The notes: generated from the letters alone by a model not told the origin. A stretch of 64,000 nt of DNA from Haloterrigena sp. KLK7 (GCF_037914945.1 NZ_CP149787.1:1984001-2048000); one strand, 5' to 3'; shown: positions 35,693 to 44,413, numbered from the stretch's first letter. Translations and numbers: made by a program.

Positions 35693-36784
35693 ATGACTGA
35701 CAGTACACGTCTTCCGACGTTTCGACGGCGAACGGCGCTGAAAGCTGGTGCGGCGGGTCTCGGCAGCGCGCTGCTCGGCGCAGCGGGAGTCTCGAACTCC
35801 GTCCGGGCGGAGCCGGAGTCGTATCGGTTCCTCTGGGCGAATTCGTGGCTCACCGACGGCATGGAGGGGGTCGCGGGCCTCCCGTTCAACGTCGCGGCGA
35901 AACCGCAGTATCAGGAGCGAGCGACCGAACTCGGGCGCCGACTCGGCGAGGAGGGATACGACGTCGTCGGACTCTGCGAAGTGTTCAACGACGAGCAGGA
36001 AACCGTCGGGACCGAGTACGTCGACGCTGCCGGGACCGGGACGGCGATCGCTGGCCCCGAACCGGACGGCGGTGAGAAGGGAGCGGGACTGCTGGATCTG
36101 GTAGCGGGCGTCCCCGTGACCGACCGCGCGACCCTCGAGTACGACGCGGAACCGGGCGACGACCTGACCTACGTCGACGCGCACGTCGGGAAAGGAGTCA
36201 ACTACGTCGAACTCGACCTCGGTCCCGGGAAAGTCGACCTGTTTACGACGCATCTAGTGACCGGCTCCCTCCTCCCGTGGGCCGACGGCGGCGACGAGGA
36301 CATCCCGGCGCTCCGACGGCGGCAACTCGAGGAACTGGGCGCGTTCGTCGCCGAGCGGACCAGCCCGGAGAACGTGACCGTCGTCGCGGGCGATTTCAAC
36401 ATCGCGCCGGACGGCGCGGCGGCCGACGCCCTCGAGGCGTTCGCGTCGACCGCCGGGCTGTACGACGCGTGGCTCGAGCACGGGAGCGGGCCGGGCGGAA
36501 CGAACGACCACGCGATCATCGACGGCTGCGCCTTCGATCCGAGCGGTGCGCCGCCGGCGTACTGCCCCAGCGACGACGCGGGCGAGCGGATCGACTACGT
36601 CTTCCTCGAGGAGCCGACGGCTGACCACGAGCTCGAACTGCACGTCGACGCCCTCGAGCGCCGCGTGTTCTGGCGGGAACTCGCCCCGCCGGAGCGGTTT
36701 TACGCGGACGACGCCGGCGAGGTCCCGAACTACCTGATCGACCACGTCGGGCTGGACCTGTCGCTGACGGCGACGAGCGCGTGA
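35693..36784 (+). CDS. Secreted endonuclease/exonuclease/phosphatase (EEP) family protein
   Basis: A 363-residue Tat-exported enzyme. The signal peptide carries FRRRTALKAGAAGLGSALLGAAG and ends near SVRAEP. EEP catalytic motifs follow: VVGLCEVFNDEQ (metal-binding Glu), VELDLGPGKVDLFTTHL, TVVAGDFNIAPDG (Asp/Asn), ERIDYVFLEE and LIDHVGLDL (final Asp-His). This order is like bacterial sphingomyelinases and other secreted phosphodiesterases. The ATG at 35693 is preferred to the one at 35654, since the Tat motif then lies at a normal distance. The substrate is unknown. Confidence 0.88.
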   Translation: MTDSTRLPTFRRRTALKAGAAGLGSALLGAAGVSNSVRAEPESYRFLWANSWLTDGMEGVAGLPFNVAAKPQYQERATELGRRLGEEGYDVVGLCEVFNDEQETVGTEYVDAAGTGTAIAGPEPDGGEKGAGLLDLVAGVPVTDRATLEYDAEPGDDLTYVDAHVGKGVNYVELDLGPGKVDLFTTHLVTGSLLPWADGGDEDIPALRRRQLEELGAFVAERTSPENVTVVAGDFNIAPDGAAADALEAFASTAGLYDAWLEHGSGPGGTNDHAIIDGCAFDPSGAPPAYCPSDDAGERIDYVFLEEPTADHELELHVDALERRVFWRELAPPERFYADDAGEVPNYLIDHVGLDLSLTATSA

Positions 36785-36864
36785 GACGCGGCTCGGCCGC
36801 CATCGGCACCGCCTCAGAGACTCGAGTCCGACATCCCTAAGCGCGCGGACTCTGTGGTTTGCGT

Positions 36865-39447
36865 ATGGAGTATCACGAGGCGGCGGACTTTTTATTCGAT
36901 CTGCGGCGGTTCCGCCCCAAACCCGGGACGGAGTCGACGGCGCGGCTGCTCGCCCACCTCGGCGACCCCCACGACGGGGTCGATTTCGTGCAGATCGCCG
37001 GCTCCAACGGCAAGGGGAGCACGGCGCGAATGGTCGAGCGAAGCCTCCGGGAGGCCGGGCTCTCGGTCGGGCTCTACACCTCGCCCCACCTCGAGGACCT
37101 GCGCGAGCGGATCCGCGTCGACGGCCGCAAGATCCCCCGCTCGGCGGTCACCGAGTTCGTCGAGGCGGCCCGCGAGTACGTCACGGATCGGGGCGCCGAC
37201 GGCGAGTCACCGACGTTCTTCGAGACGATGACCGCCATGGCGATCTGGCAGTTCGGCCGCGAGGACGTCGACGTCGCCGTCCTCGAGGTCGGCATCGGCG
37301 GGAAGTACGACGCCACGAGCGTCGTCGATCCCGTCGCGAGCGCGGTCACGAGCGTCACGCTGGAGCACACGGGCATCCTCGGCGACACCGTCGGCGAGAT
37401 CGCCCGCGACAAGGCCCACGTCGCGCCCGCCGACGCGCCGCTGGTGACCGGTGCCACCGGCGACGCCCTCGAGGGGGTCCGCGAGGTCGCGGGCGACGTG
37501 ATCACCGTCGGTTCGGCGGCGGACAGCGGCGACGCCGACGGGGAGCCCGACGTCCGCGTCGCGTACGGCGGCCGCGTGAACCACACCGAAGCCGCCGTCA
37601 CCGTCGACGGCGGCGACTGGGACCTCGAGGCGCGGCTCTCGCTGCTGGGGTCCCACCAGGCCGAGAACGCGGGCATCGCCGCCGTGCTGGCCCGCCAGGT
37701 CGCCGACATCTCGGACGACGACCTCGCGCGCGGGCTGCGAAGCGCCCACTGGCCCGGTCGGTTCGAGGTCCTCGAGACGGCGCCGCTTGTCGTCCTCGAC
37801 GGCGCGCACAACCCCGGCGCCTGCGAGCCGCTCGCGGCGACGCTGGGTACCTACGAGTACGACGACCTCCACCTCGTCTTCGGGGCGATGCACGACAAGG
37901 ACCACCGCGAGATGGCCGCGACGCTGCCGACGCCCGAGACGGTCGTCGCGACCGAACCGACGCTCGACCGCGCCGAGGACCGCGACGTCATCGCGAGCGT
38001 GTTCGCGGACGCCGGCGTCGCCGACGTTCGGACGTCGGCGACCGTACAGGAGGCCCTCGAGACGGCCCTGCGCGAGGCCGACGACGACGACTGCGTGCTC
38101 GTGACGGGGTCGCTGTTCGCCGTCGCCGAGGCCCGCTCGCGCTGGACGAGCGCCGGCGTCCCGAAGCGGATTCGCGACCGCGAGGACGCCCGCGAGGCGC
38201 TCGCGACGGCGAACGTGCCCGCCGCGGGTAACTCGGAGATTCAGGGCGACGCCGTCCACCGCGTGGTCTCGCTCTCGCTGGGCTATCGGCAGGCCGCGGC
38301 CGTCGAACGGGAACTGCTGCGCCTCGGCGGCGAGTGTGCCCTCTCGGGGCTCCAGCGCGACGAGGAATCGGTCGACGCCGTCCTGATGGGCACCCTCTCT
38401 CAGTTCGAACGCCTCGTCGAGCGCCTCGAGTCCGGCGCCCCGTCCGCGAGCGGGCCGGACGCCGACGTCGACTCTGGCGGGCTGCTCGGCGTCGTCCGCG
38501 AACTCCGGGAGCGCCTCGAGATCGATCCGAACGAGGCGTTCACGAACGTACGCGGGGCGAACGCGGCGGGCTCGAGCGGCGAGCCGTCGACTGCCGGTGT
38601 CGACGTCGATGCCGACACCGCCGACGCGTGTCCCTGGACCGATCGCACCGCCGTCATGGGCATCCTGAACGTCACGCCGGACAGCTTCCACGACGGCGGC
38701 GAGTACGACGCCCTCGAGGACGCCGTCGCCCGCGCCGAGGCGATGATCGAGGCGGGCGTCGACGTGATCGACGTCGGCGGCGAGTCGACCCGGCCCGGTG
38801 CCGAGCCCGTCTCGACCGAGACGGAGATCGACCGCGTCGTGCCCGTCGTCGAGGCGATCGCCGACCGCGACGCCCTCGTCTCGATCGACACCCGAAAGGC
38901 CGCCGTCGCCGAGGCCGCCCTCGAGGCCGGTGCGGACATCATCAACGACGTCTCGGGGCTCGAGGACCCCGAGATGCGCTTCGTCGTCGCCGAGCACGAC
39001 GCGATGCTGGTGCTGATGCACAGCATCGACGCGCCGGTCGTCCCGGGCCGCGAGATCGAGTACGACGACGTCGTCGAGGACGTGATCGACCGGCTCTCCG
39101 AGCGGGTGCTCCTCGCGGAGAAGGCCGGTATCGACCGCGAGGACATCATCGTCGACCCGGGGATCGGCTTCGGCAAGTCGGCTCGCGAGGCCTTCGAGAT
39201 CCTCGATCGCACCGACGAGTTTCGGGCGCTGGGCTGTCCGATCCTGATCGGCCACTCCCACAAGTCGATGTTCGAACACGTCGACCGCGAGGCCGGCGAG
39301 CGCGGCGCGGCGACCGTCGCTGCGAGCGCGATCGCGGCCGATCGCGGCGCCGATATCGTCCGGGTCCACGACGTTCCCGAGAACGTCGCCGCGGTCCGGA
39401 CGGCGCTCGCGGCCCGCGATCCGGAGCGGTTCGACTGGCAGTCCTGA
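36865..39447 (+). CDS. folCP: Bifunctional folylpolyglutamate/dihydrofolate synthase - dihydropteroate synthase (FolC-FolP fusion)
   Basis: An 860-residue fusion for two steps of folate synthesis. Residues 1-430 are a Mur-ligase-like FolC, with P-loop AGSNGKGSTARM near 50, SPHLEDLRERI, a LEVGIGGKYDATSVV block and LDGAHNPGA. Residues from about 590 are FolP, with MGILNVTPDSFHDGG, DVGGESTRPGA, SIDTRKAAVAEAAL, DPGIGFGKS and LIGHSHKSMF. Such FolC-FolP fusions are known in Haloferax volcanii. Between them lie about 160 residues (LGYRQAAAVERELLRLGGECALSG ... LLGVVRELRERLEIDP) matching neither enzyme. CCCTAAGCG about 27 nt before the ATG at 36865 fits a leaderless start. Confidence 0.95.
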   Translation: MEYHEAADFLFDLRRFRPKPGTESTARLLAHLGDPHDGVDFVQIAGSNGKGSTARMVERSLREAGLSVGLYTSPHLEDLRERIRVDGRKIPRSAVTEFVEAAREYVTDRGADGESPTFFETMTAMAIWQFGREDVDVAVLEVGIGGKYDATSVVDPVASAVTSVTLEHTGILGDTVGEIARDKAHVAPADAPLVTGATGDALEGVREVAGDVITVGSAADSGDADGEPDVRVAYGGRVNHTEAAVTVDGGDWDLEARLSLLGSHQAENAGIAAVLARQVADISDDDLARGLRSAHWPGRFEVLETAPLVVLDGAHNPGACEPLAATLGTYEYDDLHLVFGAMHDKDHREMAATLPTPETVVATEPTLDRAEDRDVIASVFADAGVADVRTSATVQEALETALREADDDDCVLVTGSLFAVAEARSRWTSAGVPKRIRDREDAREALATANVPAAGNSEIQGDAVHRVVSLSLGYRQAAAVERELLRLGGECALSGLQRDEESVDAVLMGTLSQFERLVERLESGAPSASGPDADVDSGGLLGVVRELRERLEIDPNEAFTNVRGANAAGSSGEPSTAGVDVDADTADACPWTDRTAVMGILNVTPDSFHDGGEYDALEDAVARAEAMIEAGVDVIDVGGESTRPGAEPVSTETEIDRVVPVVEAIADRDALVSIDTRKAAVAEAALEAGADIINDVSGLEDPEMRFVVAEHDAMLVLMHSIDAPVVPGREIEYDDVVEDVIDRLSERVLLAEKAGIDREDIIVDPGIGFGKSAREAFEILDRTDEFRALGCPILIGHSHKSMFEHVDREAGERGAATVAASAIAADRGADIVRVHDVPENVAAVRTALAARDPERFDWQS

Positions 39448-39659
39448 CGCCGATCCCTCGCGTCCGGGGACCGGTCACGGTTCGCTTGCAGTAGCTAGTA
39501 GCACGGTTTCTTTATTCAGAGATCTGTCTGAGAGCGGATCGGATAATTCGGTCACCACAGGTGCGTATCTTCCGCAGAGAGTACTCCTAGAGTATTTTCT
39601 ACACCACGGAGATATGCAATAACCGAAACATATTATTGAGTTTCTCGATATCATTTCGC

Positions 39660-39776
39660 ATGGACGGACCATTCATTCCTCTCGACGAGGCGAGTAAGGG
39701 TTCAGATAGCCCCTGGGTACTAGCCATACTACTTCTCTTCTTCCTCATTCTATTAGCGATGTTTTATCTTACTTAA
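39660..39776 (+). CDS. 38-residue single-pass membrane micro-protein
   Basis: The frame reads MDGPFIPLDEASKGSDSP, then one hydrophobic helix WVLAILLLFFLILLAMFYL. A TATA-like CATATTATT at 39629-39637 is centred 27 nt before the ATG, predicting a leaderless mRNA. It lies in an AT-rich patch with no other gene between 39448 and 39937. Function is unknown. Its size puts it below normal gene-calling limits. Confidence 0.55.
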   Translation: MDGPFIPLDEASKGSDSPWVLAILLLFFLILLAMFYLT

Positions 39777-39937
39777 TTCACGTTAAAAGTGAGAGTCCAG
39801 AGAATTACGTAGCTCTACACTTCTGAACGGATAGCTCTCACCGTGCTAGATTCGGCCTCTACACTGACAGCAGTTGCATATGGAAATTGAATTACATATA
39901 CAGAAGACACTTATAATACACATCGGTAGGAAGGAAT

Positions 39938-40426
39938 ATGAAACGGCGAACACTTCTCGCGACTATTCCGAGTACAGCCCTCATCGCTGGCTGCATCACA
40001 AACAACACCGATGAAAATAACAACGGTCAGAGAAGAAACAATGGTGTGAGGGATGAAGGCCCATACAATCAACCCGCACAGTATGATGAAGTAAAGCATC
40101 TGACCGTACAGAATGGCCTGAACGAAAGTATCGACGGTACGATAGTAGTTAGAGATCTTGACACTGGGACTGTCCTTTCAGAGACGAATATCACTGCCCC
40201 CAAACCGCAAGGAGACGATAGAGGTGTCCCGGCAGACACGACCATACCAACAGCTGATGAAAGTGGAAACTACTCAGCAGAAATCACGGTCGAAGGCCGA
40301 GGAACCGTAACTACTGAATTCCATTTGCGCACTCCTGTCAGTGACCCTGTTCTATACATCGGCGGGGTAGCACCTGACGAGGACGAACCGTTCGGTGCTG
40401 GTGTAGATGGTGCGCCGGCTGTCTGA
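39938..40426 (+). CDS. Small lipoprotein of unknown function
   Basis: A 162-residue exported protein. The start MKRRTLLATIPSTALIAGC carries a lipobox with the lipidated cysteine at residue 19 and a KRR pair that would suit Tat export. An Asn-rich spacer is followed by a beta-rich, Ig-like domain (LTVQNGLNESIDGTIVVRDLDTG ... YSAEITVEGRGTVTTEF). Base composition is clearly more AT-rich than the neighbours. GGAAGGA before the ATG could be a ribosome binding site, with TTATAATA at 39911-39918 or ATTACATATA further upstream as promoter. Confidence 0.75.
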   Translation: MKRRTLLATIPSTALIAGCITNNTDENNNGQRRNNGVRDEGPYNQPAQYDEVKHLTVQNGLNESIDGTIVVRDLDTGTVLSETNITAPKPQGDDRGVPADTTIPTADESGNYSAEITVEGRGTVTTEFHLRTPVSDPVLYIGGVAPDEDEPFGAGVDGAPAV

Positions 40427-40436
40427 TTGCTCGCTA

Positions 40437-40709
40437 TTACGCCGTATCGCTCGTCCCGCCCTCGGCGGGTACTGACTCGAGCCAGTACCCGATCCGTTCG
40501 CGTCGCGTTCGCGCCTCCGATAGCCACGTCGTCGCGTCGTGCCCGCGTATCCTCACGGGCGGGTGTCTGGACCAACCATCGGTTTCGGCTCCGCTCTCGC
40601 GCCGTCGCCGCGTTTCCTCGAGCGCACTCGCGAGTCGCGAGACCTCGCCCCAGTCGTCCTCGAGAGCGGCCAACAGTCGGGTCGCCCGCCGTCGTCGCTC
40701 GAGGCGCAT
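40437..40709 (-). CDS. Small basic helical protein of unknown function
   Basis: A 90-residue Arg-rich protein (MRLERRRRATRLLAALEDDW ... RIRGHDATTWLSEARTRRERIGYWLESV) with two likely helices. An opposing CGACTATGG element is centred about 28 nt upstream of the ATG. The protein reads as more ordered than the antisense frame, which is why I keep it. The family is not recognised and it could still be a chance frame. Confidence 0.45.
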   Translation of the reverse strand: MRLERRRRATRLLAALEDDWGEVSRLASALEETRRRRESGAETDGWSRHPPVRIRGHDATTWLSEARTRRERIGYWLESVPAEGGTSDTA

Positions 40710-40886
40710 CTATCGGGTATCGTGACCGAGTGCGTCCATAGTCGTTCCGCTGGGCTGACCGTTCGCCGGCCGACTGACGGCGACCGACCGCCGATCCCTC
40801 GATATTCCGTTTCAGGTGCCGGTCCAAGCTTCAACCGTCCGGACAGTGTAGCCACCACGAGCGCAGCGAGCGCGGAGGTTCATTCA

Positions 40887-41657
40887 ATGTCCGAGGAACA
40901 CGATCACGACCTGGCGACGGAACTCCCGACGGAAGCGGCCGAGAAACTCGACGAGTACGACGCAGAGAAGCCGATGGAGGCGGTCACATCGGTCGTTAGC
41001 GGCGACCTCAAGACCGTGCTGCTGCCGTTGCTCGGCGGCGGCGCGGTACTCCTGTCGGCACTCAAATCGCTCGGGAAGGGGCAGCTCCGAGCGATTCCGA
41101 AGGCCGCTATCGCTGCCGGCCTGCTCGGCTACGGGCTCCGGAACCGCGGCGGGGACGAAGCGGAGACGTTCCAGCCGACGTTAGACGAGATCGAGGGCGG
41201 AAGTGACGACAAGGACGTCTCCGACGCGGCCCACGCGGCCGCCGAGCGCCCCGATTCCGGACAGGAGTCCGAGATCGACGCCAGCGGGGACGTCCACGAG
41301 TCGGCGCAGCTCGGCGAGGAGGGCGAGACGGGATCGCGGATCGAGTTCACCGACGACGGGGACGCGGAGGAGACGCGCACGAAACCGGACCACGTGGGTG
41401 ACGAGGAGGACCCGCGCCGGGATACCGGCGACGACGACGAGACGGTCGAAGTCGACGTCTCCGATACGGCCATGGCCGAGGAGACCAGCGAGGCGACGGG
41501 TCCCGACCCCGAACAGGCCCAGCCCTCCCAGACCGACGCGATCGAACCCGAGGAGACGCCCGAGGCGGACGCCTCGGACATGAAGGTCGAACCGGGCGAG
41601 GAAGCCGACAGCGTGACCGACGAGGACGACGAGACCGAAGACGACGAGGACCGGTAA
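40887..41657 (+). CDS. Membrane-anchored acidic protein of unknown function
   Basis: A 256-residue protein. Residues 1-45 are polar, residues about 46-90 contain two hydrophobic segments (TVLLPLLGGGAVLLSALKSL and PKAAIAAGLLGYGLRNRGG), and the last 160 residues are an intrinsically disordered acidic tail (Asp, Glu, Ser, Thr). The ATG at 40887 is chosen because the in-frame sequence upstream overlaps the promoter of the divergent gene and lacks coding character. Function is unknown. Confidence 0.75.
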   Translation: MSEEHDHDLATELPTEAAEKLDEYDAEKPMEAVTSVVSGDLKTVLLPLLGGGAVLLSALKSLGKGQLRAIPKAAIAAGLLGYGLRNRGGDEAETFQPTLDEIEGGSDDKDVSDAAHAAAERPDSGQESEIDASGDVHESAQLGEEGETGSRIEFTDDGDAEETRTKPDHVGDEEDPRRDTGDDDETVEVDVSDTAMAEETSEATGPDPEQAQPSQTDAIEPEETPEADASDMKVEPGEEADSVTDEDDETEDDEDR

Positions 41658-41772
41658 CGCGACCGCGCCGGCGACGACCTCTGCGGAACACGATCGCGTT
41701 CGGCCGCGCTCGCTCGAGACCGACGACCGGCTGTCGGATCTCTCGAGTGCGTGTTCCCCTCCCGTGTGCCGG

Positions 41773-42033
41773 CTACGGGCGCCGACGCTCTCGCGTCGCG
41801 TCCTCGCGCGCCGATCGCTGGGCGGACTGCCAGCCGGAGAGGAGGAGAGCCGGGAGGGCGACCGCCGCGAGCGCGAGCAGCGCGCCGCCGACGGCCGTCC
41901 AGCGGGTAACGCGGCTCGGGTCGAACCGCGCGAGAGCGGTGACCTCGAGGACGATCACCGCCGCGACGGGGACGCCGAGAACGGCGAGTCCCAGCGCGGC
42001 GTACTCGAGGCGCCGGGAGCCCTGCGTTGTCAT
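41773..42033 (-). CDS. Two-helix membrane protein
   Basis: An 86-residue protein: a short polar start (MTTQGSRRLEY), a helix LGLAVLGVPVAAVIVLEVTAL, a second helix VGGALLALAAVALPALLL, and an Arg-rich end. The family is not recognised. The ATG at 42033 is preferred to 42057, since the earlier residues fall in a perfect palindrome at 42039-42057. Confidence 0.62.
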   Translation of the reverse strand: MTTQGSRRLEYAALGLAVLGVPVAAVIVLEVTALARFDPSRVTRWTAVGGALLALAAVALPALLLSGWQSAQRSAREDATRERRRP

Positions 42034-42038
42034 ACGGA

Positions 42039-42057
42039 GTGAACGGCGTCCGTTCAC
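42039..42057. promoter_or_regulatory. Perfect 8-bp inverted repeat upstream of the 86-residue membrane protein
   Basis: GTGAACGG and CCGTTCAC flank CGT. It ends only 6 nt before the ATG at 42033 and could bind a dimeric regulator near the transcription start. It could also serve the divergent aldo/keto reductase gene 122 nt away. Confidence 0.4.
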
Positions 42058-42178
42058 AATGAGTCGTTCGAATCGCGGAGCGCGTCCCTCACGGGATTAC
42101 ACACAACGCCATCATATTTCGCGATCCGAAAAGCGATATTCCGAATCCCATAAGTCCCCTCGATACGAACGGGCGACT

Positions 42179-43234
42179 ATGCAATACCAGGAACTCGGCG
42201 ACTCCGGCGTCGAGGTCAGCGAAGTCGGTTTCGGCGCGTGGGTCGTCGGCACCGACTGGTGGGGCGACCGCTCGGAAGACGACGCCATCGAGATGATCCA
42301 GTACGCCGTCGACCAGGGGATCACCTACTTCGACACCGGCGACGTCTACGGTCACGGCCGCAGCGAGGAGTTGCTGGGCGAGGCCCTCTCGGAGGTCCGC
42401 GACGAGGTCACGATCGCCACCAAGGTCGGCTACGACTTCTACGACAACCCGCAGGCCGGCCACGGCGAACTGCCGAAGGAGATGGACCCCGAGTACCTCC
42501 GGGACGCCGTCGAGCAGAGCCTCGATCGGCTCGGCGTCGACTCCGTCGACGTCCTCCAGTTGCACAACGCCGACGTCGACGAGATCACGCCCGACGTGCT
42601 CGAACTCTTAGACGAACTCGAGGCGGAGGGGACGATCGACGCGACCGGCCTCGCGCTCGGGCCCTCGATCGGCTGGCTCGCGGAGGGCGACCTCGCCATC
42701 GAGGAGGAGTTCGACTCCGTCCAGCTGGTCTGGAACATGCTCGAGCAGGAGGTCGGCAACCACTTCCTCGAGACGATCGAGCGCACGGGCTCGTCGACGA
42801 GCCTGATCCCCCGCGTTCCCCACTCCTCGGGGATCCTCAACGAGCAGGTCACGCCCGACACCGAACTCGGCGAGGGCGACCACCGCGGCTTCCGTCCCGA
42901 CGAGTGGTACGAGACCGGCTGGGAGAAACTCGAGCAACTGCGCTTCCTCGAGCGCGACGGGGAGCGCACGATGGGGCAGGCGTCGATCGCGTGGCTCCTG
43001 AGCCACGACTCCGTCGCGACCGTCACGCCGACCTTCCGGACGAAAGACGACATCGACGAGTGGGCCGCCGCCAGCGACGTGCCGAAGCTCTCCGACGAGG
43101 AACTGGCCCGCGTCGAGGAACTGTACGAGAACGACTTCGACATCGACCGCGACGACGGCATGGACTCGCTTCGCTCGTCGGTCGACGGCGAAGACATCGA
43201 GTCGGCCGGTCTGGACAAGCTGGCAGCTGACTGA
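42179..43234 (+). CDS. Aldo/keto reductase (YajO/Tas-like)
   Basis: A 351-residue NADPH-dependent oxidoreductase. The tetrad is visible: Asp and Tyr in TYFDTGDVYGHGRSEELLG, Lys in IATKVGYDFYD and His in LQLHNADVDE. The phosphate-binding end is unusual for the family only in being followed by an acidic tail (YENDFDIDRDDGMDSL). CATAAGTC centred 27 nt before the ATG supports a leaderless start at 42179. The substrate is unknown. Confidence 0.93.
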   Translation: MQYQELGDSGVEVSEVGFGAWVVGTDWWGDRSEDDAIEMIQYAVDQGITYFDTGDVYGHGRSEELLGEALSEVRDEVTIATKVGYDFYDNPQAGHGELPKEMDPEYLRDAVEQSLDRLGVDSVDVLQLHNADVDEITPDVLELLDELEAEGTIDATGLALGPSIGWLAEGDLAIEEEFDSVQLVWNMLEQEVGNHFLETIERTGSSTSLIPRVPHSSGILNEQVTPDTELGEGDHRGFRPDEWYETGWEKLEQLRFLERDGERTMGQASIAWLLSHDSVATVTPTFRTKDDIDEWAAASDVPKLSDEELARVEELYENDFDIDRDDGMDSLRSSVDGEDIESAGLDKLAAD

Positions 43235-43292
43235 GCCCGAACGTCCCGACGCGCGTCCGTCTCGCTTCCCGGCCGTTCGAGCCGGCGTCGAA

Positions 43293-43562
43293 TCACTCCC
43301 GATCGGTGTTCGTCAGTCTGAACTCGAGTTCGAGCTTCCCCTCCGTTTTCACGTTGACGCCCCCGAGTTCGTCCGAGAGCTGGTCGCGCGCTCGAGAGCT
43401 GGGTTCGACGGTGACCGAGACGCTGTTGCTGTTGGCGTTGTACGCGATGTTGCCGACCGTGACGTCGAACGAGAAGAGGTCGGGGACGTCCTCCCTGAGA
43501 CGGTCGCGGACGTCGTCGACCTCCGACCGCACGTCTGCCATCTCGTCGTTGAGCGTCGACAT
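43293..43562 (-). CDS. Small protein with helical start and beta end, unknown function
   Basis: An 89-residue protein. The N-terminal 25 residues (NDEMADVRSEVDDVRDRLRED) look like a coiled coil. The rest has alternating strands (FDVTVGNIAYNANSNSVSVTVEPSS, GKLELEFRLTN). It converges with the aldo/keto reductase gene. The family is not recognised. Confidence 0.6.
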   Translation of the reverse strand: MSTLNDEMADVRSEVDDVRDRLREDVPDLFSFDVTVGNIAYNANSNSVSVTVEPSSRARDQLSDELGGVNVKTEGKLELEFRLTNTDRE

Positions 43563-43644
43563 CGACGGGAGTAGTGCGTGCGAGCTGTTAACGATTCACC
43601 TTGAATGTTCCCCTCGAGTCGTTATCCTCGGCGCAACGGGACCG

Positions 43645-43965
43645 TCAGGAGGGCATCCGGAGGGCGTAGAGGATCGCGACCAGCCCCGACAGCTGACTGA
43701 GTTGGCTGAGGACGGCGACCGTCGTCTCCGAGAGGAACGGGATCGCGACGTAGAGCACGACCAGCAGGAACGGCACGGCGAGCGCGAGAGCGAAGCCGAC
43801 GGCGATGACCAGCATCGGTCGGCTGTCGTTGCGCCGGTAGCCGCGGTAGGCCTGGTACGCGATGAACAGCCCGATGAGGGCGCTCAGGACGTCGGTCGCC
43901 TGAACGAACGTCACGAGCCACTCCGCGGCCGTCGACTCCCAGAGCTGCAGCGGTAGCGACTGCAC
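43645..43965 (-). CDS. DUF7521-like membrane protein paired with HTH regulator
   Basis: A 106-residue protein starting at GTG 43965, with three helices (VLSALIGLFIAYQAYRGYRRND, MLVIAVGFALALAVPFLLVVLYV and LSQLSGLVAILYALRM). The YRGYRRND loop between helices resembles DUF7521, a family usually found beside a small winged-helix regulator. That is also the case here: only one nt separates it from the regulator's stop codon. It may act as a membrane sensor or be the regulated output. Confidence 0.75.
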   Translation of the reverse strand: MQSLPLQLWESTAAEWLVTFVQATDVLSALIGLFIAYQAYRGYRRNDSRPMLVIAVGFALALAVPFLLVVLYVAIPFLSETTVAVLSQLSQLSGLVAILYALRMPS

Positions 43966-43966
43966 G

Positions 43967-44311
43967 CTAGATCCCCTCGATGAGATCCGTGAACCGGTCC
44001 GCGATGTCCGTCCGGCGGTCGATCCGAAGCGTCAACCCGTCGTCCTCGAGGTCGATCGTGATCCGCTCCAAGTTCGTCGCGTAGACGGTCCGGTGGTGAC
44101 CGCCGTCGGGATCGGGTTTCGTTCGCTCGACGAGGAGCCCGCACTCGCGGAGGTCGTCGAGCCGCCGGTACACCGTCGGTTTGGACGCGTCACAGCGGTC
44201 GCTCAAGGTGGTCGCTGACATGGGTTCCTGGCTCGTCTGGGTGAGGATCGTGCGCACCGTCGGGTCCTCCAGCAGGGCCCCGATCGTCTCGACGTCCGGC
44301 TCCTCACTCAC
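43967..44311 (-). CDS. Winged-helix transcriptional regulator (ArsR-like)
   Basis: A 114-residue DNA-binding protein starting at GTG 44311. The HTH reads TVRTILTQTSQEPMSATTLSDRCDASKPTVYRRLDDLRECGLLVERTKP, a textbook ArsR/HTH_20-type winged helix, followed by a short beta region (RTVYATNLERITIDLEDDGLTLRI). The frame extends further upstream but loses family character. CTTTATG about 27 nt before the GTG predicts a leaderless mRNA, and two inverted repeats flank it, so the gene is probably autoregulated. It forms an operon with the DUF7521-like gene. Confidence 0.85.
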   Translation of the reverse strand: MSEEPDVETIGALLEDPTVRTILTQTSQEPMSATTLSDRCDASKPTVYRRLDDLRECGLLVERTKPDPDGGHHRTVYATNLERITIDLEDDGLTLRIDRRTDIADRFTDLIEGI

Positions 44312-44328
44312 GGTAGGGACGTCTACCG
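44311..44328. promoter_or_regulatory. 6-bp inverted repeat at the regulator start
   Basis: CGGTAG and CTACCG flank GGACGT. The repeat spans the start codon and the first transcribed bases of the winged-helix gene, a position where a bound repressor would stop transcription. Confidence 0.4.
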
Positions 44329-44351
44329 AGAACTGACATAAAGGGGTTTTC

Positions 44352-44374
44352 ACGACTGCAGCGGCTGCAGTCGT
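44352..44374. promoter_or_regulatory. Perfect 10-bp inverted repeat upstream of the regulator's TATA box
   Basis: ACGACTGCAG and CTGCAGTCGT flank CGG. It sits immediately upstream of the regulator's BRE/TATA (about 44335-44345) and 40 nt before the divergent membrane-protein ATG at 44414, so it could control both genes. Such a long perfect dyad is unlikely by chance. Confidence 0.6.
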
Positions 44375-44413
44375 TCTCGCGGCTCTTTCGTGACCGAACG
44401 CGTCGGTACTCGT

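Noticed and set aside
37207-39369. 720-codon frame opposite the FolC-FolP gene
   Set aside because: Antisense of a G+C-rich gene with stop-poor frames; the plus strand carries clear enzyme motifs throughout.
39475-39672. 65-codon Cys-containing frame on the minus strand
   Set aside because: It opposes the better-supported leaderless 38-residue frame and its promoter, and has no promoter or family pattern of its own.
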